Shown piece after piece: positions 1 to 4,909 of a stretch of DNA of 6,121 nt. The position numbers were made by a program, and so were the translations under genes. Position 1 is the first letter of the stretch, and each line of letters begins with the position of its first letter. The stretch comes from Acidobacteriaceae bacterium (lineage in GTDB: Bacteria > Acidobacteriota > Terriglobia > Terriglobales > Acidobacteriaceae): positions 1-6,121 of the forward strand of contig PLKY01000263.1 in NCBI GenBank assembly GCA_003140785.1, given 5' to 3'. The notes beneath the pieces are model-generated. The model did not search any database. It was not told the DNA's origin and worked only from the letters and a program-made list of their open reading frames with translations.

Positions 1-1067
1 CCGGCGGAGTCTTCGAGGTACATCAGCTCGCCGTAGCGGGCCATGCCGTTCACGATCCAGGCGTCGTTGAGGGTTCGCGGACTGACCTCGGAGCCCCACC
101 ACTGATGGGCGATGGTGTTGGCGAGGAGGCGCACGCCGGATTTATCGGCGATGCGCGAACCCATGATGCCTGCAAGCTCGGGCGCCCATGCGGCCGGGAG
201 GGTATCATCGGGCATTTCGACGACGGTGAGGTGCGGGGTTTCTGGCGAGCCAAAGCTGTCGGTGAAGAAGTCGTATTCCCTGGCAGCGGTCTCGGCGATC
301 TGATTGCCCGATGCCTGGTGGCTGACGGTGAGAAAGACTTTGACGTTGCCAGGGCCGGCGGTGAAGGGGCCGAGATAGCGGCCGGCGATGACGGTGCCGG
401 GGAATCCGGGCTTGTCCCAGTTGAAGTCGAACTCGTCGCCCGGTTTGCCGCTGGCAAGGGTGACTGAATGGGACGCACCCTGCGCGCCGCTGGCGAAGAC
501 CTTCATGCCTTGTGGGACTTTGATGTGGAGCTGCGCGGTGAAACGATCGGTCATGAAGCCCGTGGTGGGGAACCAGCGCGCGGGGTAGAGCAGATAAGTG
601 ATTGGCTCCTGGATGGCGGCGAGCTTGAGGCCCTCGACGGGACCGTCTTCATTGCCGGTGATTGTGCCTTCGTAGTCGAAGGTCCAGTGGTTGGATTGGC
701 CAGCGGCGAAGGGTTTGGACGGAGTGACGCGGATGGTGCCGTCGGCGAGGCGCTCGCCAGTGAGCAGCTTGCCGGCATCGTCGGTAATTTTGTTGATCTT
801 GAGGGCGGGATGAAAGCCGAAGCTGACCTCGTCTGCGCTCTCGGGCGCGTTGAAGATGACCCGGGCCTTGGCGGCGATATGGTGGGTGGCCGTGTCGAGC
901 TCGGCGTCGATGACGTATCCAGTGATGTCGAGGGCGGCGCGCTCGGAGCGCTGGGCGGACAAAGGCGCGGCGGCGAGCAGGGCAGCGGCCAGGGCGAGAC
1001 ATGCGGACCAAGTGCACCTATTCCGCGAGTTCCGGAAGCGGCGTGTTGGCGATTCGAGCTGGATCAT
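1..1067 (-). CDS. Exported M1-family aminopeptidase-like protein, catalytic site degenerate (C-terminus outside window)
   Basis: An open frame of 355 codons runs from ATG at 1067 off the left edge. Residues 1-38 look like a Sec signal peptide: a basic n-region, a hydrophobic Ala/Leu core at about 21-34, and probable cleavage after PLSA. The next 250 residues have the beta-rich look of an M1 N-terminal domain. The M1 identity rests on AHQWWG at 320-325 followed by DAWIVNGMARY at 335-345, which align with the family's HELAHQWWG and WLNEGFAxY. The active site is largely missing. HExxH reads NTIAH (317-321), so one His ligand and the catalytic Glu are gone. The third zinc ligand, expected 19 residues after the second His, is Asn340. 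The GAMEN position reads about WAPEL (294-298). The frame is otherwise intact, so this looks like a retained pseudo-peptidase, not a decayed gene. An in-frame ATG at 1085 is an alternative start; AGAAAG 4 nt upstream slightly favours 1067. It lies 69 bp downstream of lpxB. Confidence 0.8.
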   Translation of the reverse strand, partial: MIQLESPTRRFRNSRNRCTWSACLALAAALLAAAPLSAQRSERAALDITGYVIDAELDTATHHIAAKARVIFNAPESADEVSFGFHPALKINKITDDAGKLLTGERLADGTIRVTPSKPFAAGQSNHWTFDYEGTITGNEDGPVEGLKLAAIQEPITYLLYPARWFPTTGFMTDRFTAQLHIKVPQGMKVFASGAQGASHSVTLASGKPGDEFDFNWDKPGFPGTVIAGRYLGPFTAGPGNVKVFLTVSHQASGNQIAETAAREYDFFTDSFGSPETPHLTVVEMPDDTLPAAWAPELAGIMGSRIADKSGVRLLANTIAHQWWGSEVSPRTLNDAWIVNGMARYGELMYLEDSA

Positions 1068-1119
1068 GGGCTTTCTAGATTGCATATCGTTTTTTGTTCA
1101 CTCGCAGATTTGGATGCGC

Positions 1120-1131
1120 AGAAATATTTCT
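1120..1131. repeat. 12-bp perfect palindrome between lpxB and the M1-like gene
   Basis: The sequence AGAAATATTTCT is identical to its own reverse complement. It lies 6 bp beyond the lpxB stop codon and about 53 bp upstream of the M1-like start, and it is AT-only at its core in a GC-rich setting. It could be an operator half-site pair or a weak transcript hairpin. There is no T-tract immediately downstream on the minus strand, so a classical terminator is unlikely. Confidence 0.4.
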
Positions 1132-1136
1132 CCCGT

Positions 1137-2462
1137 TCAGGATTGCACGGATTCCGCAACAGGGGAAGGAACGCCGAGGTAGCTGAGGGCGATGGCGGCC
1201 ACCCTGTCGATGGCTCCGTGCGCTTCCGCTTGGCCTGCCGGACCAGTCTGGCCTGCCGTGTGTTTGCTCAGCAACCCGCGCACGCGTTGGAGCTCCTCCA
1301 TCATGGACTGACGGGCAGGCCCATCGGGTAGCAGGGGCTCAAGGTGTTGGACGATATTTGCGGCGGTGAAGTCGCTCTGGATGAGCTCAGGGACTATGCG
1401 TTTGCCGGCGATGAGGTTGGCCATGGCGACGTGGGGCACGGTGACGACACGTTTGGCGATGGCGTAGGTGATGGGCGAGACGCGGTAGACGACAACGAAG
1501 GGGTTGCCGATGAGGGCGGCTTCGACGGTGGCAGTGCCGCTGGCGACGATGGAGGCGCGGGCGTGGAAGAGTGCTGCGCGGGCATCGTCGACGAGGTGAG
1601 CGGAGAGGTCGGCACCGAGTTTGGCAATGAACTGTGAAACAAAGCTCCGCTGGGCGGCGTTGAGCATAGGGGCGACAGGGATGACGTATTCCAGTCGGAG
1701 GGCGGACTTTTGGAGTGAGTGGCCGGCTAGCAACCGGGCGGCGGCGAGCATTTCGGGAAGGTTGTCGCGTATTTCTTTGGCGCGGCTGCCGGGGAGCAGG
1801 GCGATCCAGGTTTTCTCCGGATCGAGCTGATTTTCGCCGGCGAACTGCTCGCGCGAGATGGTGGGTAGCGGCAGGTCGGCGAGAGGGTGGCCGACGAATT
1901 CGGCCTGGACCCCGCGCTCGCGATAGAACTGCTCTTCGAAGGGGAAGATGACGAGCATGCGGTCGACGTACTTCTGCACCAGTTTGATGCGGTGTTTCTT
2001 CCAGGCCCAGAGCTGCGGGCTTACAAAGAAAAGCACGGGGATGCCGAGGCGATGCAGTTCTTCGGCTAGCTTGAAGTGGATGTCGGGAAAGTCGATGAGG
2101 ATGGCGAGGGAGGGACGGCGCTCGCGGATGGAGCGCTTGAGGCTGCGGAATTCCCGGTAGATGCGGGGCAGGTGGCGGACGACTTCCGTGATGCCCATGA
2201 CCGCCATGTCTTCAGCGCGGACCACGCGTTCGAGGCTGGCATCGAACATGCGCTGGCCTCCCATGCCGACGAAGGCGGCTTGTCGCCCTTGCGCCTCGAG
2301 GCGTGTTTTCAACGCGGAGATAAGCAGCGCGCCGTAGGCTTCGCCGCTGGCCTCGCCGGCGGAGATGAAGATGGGATTGGGATCGGACAATCGATGCGCC
2401 GGCTCGCGAGGCGCTGGGATCATGATAGCGGGTATGCGTGTGGCGGCGTTGCAGGAGTTCAC
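1137..2462 (-). CDS. lpxB: Lipid-A-disaccharide synthase LpxB
   Basis: LpxB (glycosyltransferase family 19) joins UDP-2,3-diacylglucosamine to lipid X, releasing UDP and forming the tetraacyl disaccharide of lipid A at the cytoplasmic face of the inner membrane. Family signatures appear in order, numbered from the GTG at 2462: GEASG (36-40), GMGGQRM (66-72), MAVMGITEV (86-94), IDFPDIHF with the conserved acidic residues (123-130), VSPQLWAW (147-154), FVGHPL (189-194), LLPGSRAKEI (222-231), ASGTATVEAAL (307-317) and HVAMANLIAG (344-353). At 441 residues it exceeds the E. coli enzyme (about 380), with extra length at both ends. The start is uncertain. GTG 2462 has AGGAG about 18 nt upstream, which is too far. 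ATG 2423 (residue 14) has no visible ribosome-binding site but gives a more typical N-terminus. The C-terminal tail after about residue 385 is low in conserved motifs. The gene implies an LPS-bearing diderm. It may be co-transcribed with the M1-like gene. Confidence 0.96.
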   Translation of the reverse strand: MNSCNAATRIPAIMIPAPREPAHRLSDPNPIFISAGEASGEAYGALLISALKTRLEAQGRQAAFVGMGGQRMFDASLERVVRAEDMAVMGITEVVRHLPRIYREFRSLKRSIRERRPSLAILIDFPDIHFKLAEELHRLGIPVLFFVSPQLWAWKKHRIKLVQKYVDRMLVIFPFEEQFYRERGVQAEFVGHPLADLPLPTISREQFAGENQLDPEKTWIALLPGSRAKEIRDNLPEMLAAARLLAGHSLQKSALRLEYVIPVAPMLNAAQRSFVSQFIAKLGADLSAHLVDDARAALFHARASIVASGTATVEAALIGNPFVVVYRVSPITYAIAKRVVTVPHVAMANLIAGKRIVPELIQSDFTAANIVQHLEPLLPDGPARQSMMEELQRVRGLLSKHTAGQTGPAGQAEAHGAIDRVAAIALSYLGVPSPVAESVQS

Positions 2463-2691
2463 GTGGGTGCTGATTGGCGGACTCCTATGCCGCTGCCGCT
2501 GCGAGCGAGCCGTTAGGGCGGGCGAGAGTCACTGGGCGCGGATTACTGGTGCGCCATTGTCGAGAGACGAAAGCCGCATTGCGCTGCGAAGAGAAAAAGG
2601 CGACAACATAAGCATGCTTCCGTGCAGAGGGGGATTAGAGAAGGGGGATCTCGAAGCCCACCCTGCGCAAGTGCGCGGCTCTGCGCGGAAG
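2463..2691. other. Intergenic region upstream of lpxB
   Basis: No convincing gene lies here. It holds a perfect 10-bp palindrome AAGCATGCTT (2610-2619) and two direct copies of GGGGGAT (2629-2635 and 2643-2649) spaced 14 bp start to start. Both are about 150-190 bp upstream of lpxB. AGGAG on the minus strand (near 2482-2486) is the only Shine-Dalgarno-like sequence near the lpxB start. The lpxB frame stays open upstream to a stop at 2529-2531 but has no ATG, GTG or TTG there. I see no sigma-70 promoter that I would defend. Confidence 0.35.
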
Positions 2692-3060
2692 CTAAAGGTT
2701 TCCTGCTGGTTTGGCGGGGGCGGATGGATTTGCCGCCTTCCGTTTGGCAAGCGCGCGATTGACCCGGCCCCTGAGGGCGCTTTCGTCATCGTTTCCCGTG
2801 AAGCCCATTTTAATTTGCAGCTCACAGCCGTTGCCCTGGGGTTTCAGGAAGAGGGCGTTGATTCCCGGAAATAGTGCGCCGACGACGATGAAAGAAGCCT
2901 TCATCTCTTCACTGTCGGTTGCAACGATCTTGTAGTTGCCCGCGTTGCCGAGCGTGTCGGTCACTGCGCTCCAAAGATCGCTGCAGGGGACCGGATAGGG
3001 TTTGGCGAAGGCCGGAGCAGCAAGAAAAAGCAGAAGAATGAAGACCAAAGATCGTGCCAT
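2692..3060 (-). CDS. Small secreted protein of unknown function
   Basis: The 122-residue product begins with a clear Sec signal peptide: MARS, a hydrophobic core at residues 5-15, and an AFA cleavage site at 17-19, leaving a mature protein of about 103 residues. I do not recognise a named family. The mature part starts with PCSDLW and has a second Cys at 79 (GNGCEL), so a Cys26-Cys79 disulfide is possible in the periplasm. A glycine/hydrophobic stretch (about 58-72, VVGALFPGINALF) lies in the middle, and the C-terminus is Lys/Ala/Pro-rich and probably disordered. There is no lipobox. The start at 3060 is preferred over the in-frame ATG at 3105 because GAGG lies 6 nt upstream and the signal peptide begins exactly there. 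A TATAAT promoter candidate lies about 75 bp upstream. Spacing to lpxB (229 bp) argues against a tight operon. Confidence 0.75.
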   Translation of the reverse strand: MARSLVFILLLFLAAPAFAKPYPVPCSDLWSAVTDTLGNAGNYKIVATDSEEMKASFIVVGALFPGINALFLKPQGNGCELQIKMGFTGNDDESALRGRVNRALAKRKAANPSAPAKPAGNL

Positions 3061-3066
3061 GGCGTG

Positions 3067-3070
3067 CCTC
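3067..3070 (-). promoter_or_regulatory. Ribosome-binding site of the small secreted protein
   Basis: GAGG on the minus strand sits 6 nt before ATG 3060. It decides between that start and the ATG at 3105, which would place 15 extra residues before the signal peptide. Confidence 0.6.
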
Positions 3071-3133
3071 GTTCCACGGACGCATCGCGCAGTAAGAAGA
3101 GACATACGGGTGCGATTCCGCGATTCGGCCGGA

Positions 3134-3161
3134 ATTATACGCCGGGGTTTTGCGTCGTCAC
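3134..3161 (-). promoter_or_regulatory. Candidate sigma-70 promoter for the small secreted protein
   Basis: On the minus strand a perfect TATAAT (-10, plus positions 3134-3139) is preceded by GTGACG (plus positions 3156-3161, 4 of 6 matches to TTGACA) at 16-bp spacing. Transcription would start near 3127, giving a leader of about 65 nt before ATG 3060. Just upstream, a 5-bp inverted repeat TGTGC-6nt-GCACA (3162-3177) touches the -35 box and could be an operator. Confidence 0.5.
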
Positions 3162-3245
3162 TGTGCGTCGGGGCACACTTTGGTTGTAGTGCCGGGCAGC
3201 GAATTTGGGCTCAATAATTTTCCAATTCTGCCGATGACTTCGATC

Positions 3246-3250
3246 GGAGG
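3246..3250 (+). promoter_or_regulatory. Ribosome-binding site of the small membrane protein
   Basis: GGAGG lies 10 nt before ATG 3261. The spacing is slightly long, but this is the only strong Shine-Dalgarno sequence near the frame, and it sets the start 37 codons inside the longest possible reading frame. Confidence 0.5.
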
Positions 3251-3260
3251 ACGAATCCCG

Positions 3261-3566
3261 ATGTCTGACCTGGTGGCGAGCTTTCTCTTGGCGGCGCCGA
3301 CCCATCGCCTCGCGGCTTTCGGGTTTGTCGCGGTTGCAGTGCCACTGCTCGGGATCATGGCGCTCGACATGCGGCGCGCGGCGAGGGCGTCGGCGCAGAA
3401 GAAAAATGCGACGATGACATTCATGTCGCGCTATCGAGATGAAAACGGGATGCCGATTTTCTTTGAGGCGGGAGAAGATCCGTCGACGCGTGCGGCGCAT
3501 CGGGTGCTGACGCAGATGCGGCGGTCTGGCGCGGCGGACCGGCCCGGGAACGAGCGCGGGCGATAG
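3261..3566 (+). CDS. Small single-pass membrane protein of unknown function
   Basis: The 101-residue product has one predicted membrane segment (about residues 17-36, AAFGFVAVAVPLLGIMAL) followed by a basic stretch DMRRAARASAQKK, suggesting the C-terminus is cytoplasmic. The remainder is charged and Arg-rich. I do not recognise a family. Support for a real gene: GGAGG 10 nt upstream of the ATG, strong preference for GCG, CTG, GTG, CGG and ACG codons matching the downstream plus-strand genes, and a plausible membrane topology. Against it: overlapping antisense frames are also open, which is common in GC-rich DNA. It is divergent from the secreted-protein gene, and the two share the 200-bp region between them. 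Confidence 0.6.
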   Translation: MSDLVASFLLAAPTHRLAAFGFVAVAVPLLGIMALDMRRAARASAQKKNATMTFMSRYRDENGMPIFFEAGEDPSTRAAHRVLTQMRRSGAADRPGNERGR

Positions 3567-3721
3567 CTAAAACGCGAGCGGCGAACTCACGATCGAATCA
3601 GTGCGCTGCGCTAAATTAATGCGGAAGCTCGATTGCCTCCAGTCCAGTCATCAATCTCAACAATTTGTGAGTCCAGTTCGCGAAAACAAATCCGCGGAAT
3701 TGGATCGCTGATGATTGCGAG

Positions 3722-3736
3722 CGAGTGATACACTCG
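3722..3736. repeat. Inverted repeat upstream of the methyltransferase gene
   Basis: CGAGTG and CACTCG are perfect 6-bp arms separated by ATA. The element ends 76 bp before the chosen methyltransferase start, a position suited to an operator. It could equally form a short hairpin in a leader transcript. Confidence 0.35.
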
Positions 3737-3801
3737 GCGCACCTGCCACGGGACGACAAGCGCGGATTCCCCATTGATGGCCCAAAAGCAAGGTACGACT
3801 T

Positions 3802-3806
3802 GGAGG
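3802..3806 (+). promoter_or_regulatory. Ribosome-binding site deciding the methyltransferase start
   Basis: GGAGG lies 6 nt before ATG 3813 and 3 nt before the adjacent ATG 3810. The longer frame starting at TTG 3774 or ATG 3777 has no comparable site, so initiation at 3813 is preferred. Confidence 0.7.
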
Positions 3807-3812
3807 TCGATG

Positions 3813-4841
3813 ATGGAGAACCATGCGGGAGCCCCGCCGGACCCTGGGCTTGTGTTTGAGATGGTGCAGGCGCACCAACGCACGGCAGCGTTGAAAGCTG
3901 CCATTGAACTGGACGTGTTCCGGGCCGTAGGCGAAGGTCCGGGCGATGTGGCATCGATTGCGCGGCATTGCGGCGCGTCAGAGCGCGGCATTCGCATCCT
4001 GTGCGATTTTCTTGTGATCAGCGAAGTCCTGAACAAGAACGATGGCCACTATACGCACACGCCTTCGAGTGCGGTTTTTCTTGATCCGCGTTCACCGGCT
4101 TGCATGGCGTCGGTGGCACATTTCCTGTCGAGGCCTGAGGTGACCGAACCGCTGGCAAAGCTGGCGGATGTGGTGCGGGCTGGACGTACAAGTCTGGCCG
4201 GTGAAGGGACCGTGGAACCCGAAAATCCGGTGTGGGTGGAGTTTGCGGAAAAGATGGCGCCGATGATGGGACCGATGGCTGGGCCGCTTGGGGCGGTGGT
4301 GCTCGAGGGGCACGACGGGCCGATGCGGGTGCTGGATATTGCGGCGGGGCATGGGCTGTTCGGGATTGAGATTGCGAAGCAGAATCCGGAGGCTCACGTG
4401 ACCGGGCTCGACTGGGCGAATGTGCTGCGGGTGGCGGTGGAGAATGCGAAGAGGGCGGGTGTCGCGGATCGCTACGAGTTGCTGCCGGGCAGTGCGTTTG
4501 AGGTGGAGTTTGGCGGCCCGTATGATGCGGTGCTGCTGACGAATTTTCTGCATCACTTCGATAAGGCGACTTGCGTGGGACTGCTGAAGAAGGTGCATGC
4601 CGCGTTGTGTCCGGGTGGACGCGCGGCAACGCTGGAGTTTGTGCCGAATGAGGATCGCGTATCGCCGCCGATGCCGGCGGCGTTCAGCATGACGATGCTG
4701 GCGACGACGGCGTCGGGCGACGCGTATACGCTGAGCGAGTTGACGACGATGTATGCCGAGGCGGGATTCAGCAATATCTCGGGGCAGCCGATTCCAATGA
4801 GTCCGCATACGGTGGTGATGGGGAGTAAGGCGATCGAGTGA
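3813..4841 (+). CDS. SAM-dependent O-methyltransferase, COMT / hydroxyneurosporene methyltransferase type
   Basis: The 342-residue cytosolic product has the two-domain layout of this group: an N-terminal winged-helix dimerisation domain (about 10-95, with FEMVQAHQRTAALKAAIELDVF and a DVASIARHCGASERGIRILCDFL-like helix-turn-helix region) and a C-terminal Rossmann SAM-binding domain (about 165-342). Motif I is VLDIAAGHGLFG (173-184), with the acidic residue that usually contacts the SAM ribose at Asp200 (GLDW). Post-motif DAVLLTNFLHHFD (238-250) places His247 where plant COMT-like enzymes carry the catalytic His. PGGRAATLEF (267-276) is the usual late strand. The substrate, probably a hydroxylated small molecule, cannot be told from sequence. 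The DHA2 exporter follows after 68 bp on the same strand, so co-transcription is possible. The ATG at 3813 was chosen on its GGAGG site; starts at 3774, 3777 and 3810 are in frame. Confidence 0.88.
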   Translation: MENHAGAPPDPGLVFEMVQAHQRTAALKAAIELDVFRAVGEGPGDVASIARHCGASERGIRILCDFLVISEVLNKNDGHYTHTPSSAVFLDPRSPACMASVAHFLSRPEVTEPLAKLADVVRAGRTSLAGEGTVEPENPVWVEFAEKMAPMMGPMAGPLGAVVLEGHDGPMRVLDIAAGHGLFGIEIAKQNPEAHVTGLDWANVLRVAVENAKRAGVADRYELLPGSAFEVEFGGPYDAVLLTNFLHHFDKATCVGLLKKVHAALCPGGRAATLEFVPNEDRVSPPMPAAFSMTMLATTASGDAYTLSELTTMYAEAGFSNISGQPIPMSPHTVVMGSKAIE

Positions 4842-4863
4842 CGGACAGCACTGCAGGAAAACT

Positions 4864-4907
4864 CTGCCGGACCTAAGCTGAAGTGTTCGTGCACGAGGGT
4901 CCGGCAG
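4864..4907. repeat. 10-bp perfect inverted repeat in front of the MFS exporter
   Basis: CTGCCGGACC (4864-4873) and GGTCCGGCAG (4898-4907) are exact reverse complements separated by 24 nt. The right arm ends 2 nt before the exporter's ATG and covers part of its AGGG ribosome-binding sequence (4896-4899). No T-run follows, so an intrinsic terminator is unlikely. It could be a repressor operator or a hairpin masking translation initiation. Confidence 0.6.
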
Positions 4908-4909
4908 GG

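Larger units (their letters stand above)
3567..3812. other. Intergenic region upstream of the methyltransferase
   Basis: No gene is supported here. The region is less GC-rich than its neighbours, especially around 3610-3700, consistent with a promoter region, but I could not find a -35/-10 pair with acceptable spacing. It contains the CGAGTG/CACTCG inverted repeat described separately. The methyltransferase frame stays open upstream to TTG 3774 and ATG 3777, but these lack a ribosome-binding site. Confidence 0.4.

Noticed and set aside
1..1067. Tat signal peptide on the M1-like protein
   Set aside because: A TRRF sequence occurs near the N-terminus, but it does not fit the twin-arginine consensus (no Phe-Leu-Lys at the proper spacing); a Sec signal is more likely.
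468..1331. Plus-strand 287-codon open frame over the M1-like gene and lpxB end
   Set aside because: Gly/Ala/Asp-rich product without recognisable features, crossing two recognisable minus-strand genes.
2664..2691. GCGC-rich inverted segments just after the secreted-protein stop codon as a terminator
   Set aside because: Arms are only 4-5 bp of simple GCGC sequence with no T-run following on the minus strand.
2529..2825. Minus-strand 98-codon frame between lpxB and the secreted protein
   Set aside because: It overlaps the secreted-protein gene in another frame, is rich in Ser/Arg/Pro, and shows no supporting ribosome-binding site or domain.
2365..2874. Plus-strand 169-codon frame across the lpxB upstream gap
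   Set aside because: It overlaps both the lpxB N-terminus and the secreted-protein gene antisense, and its composition is not protein-like.
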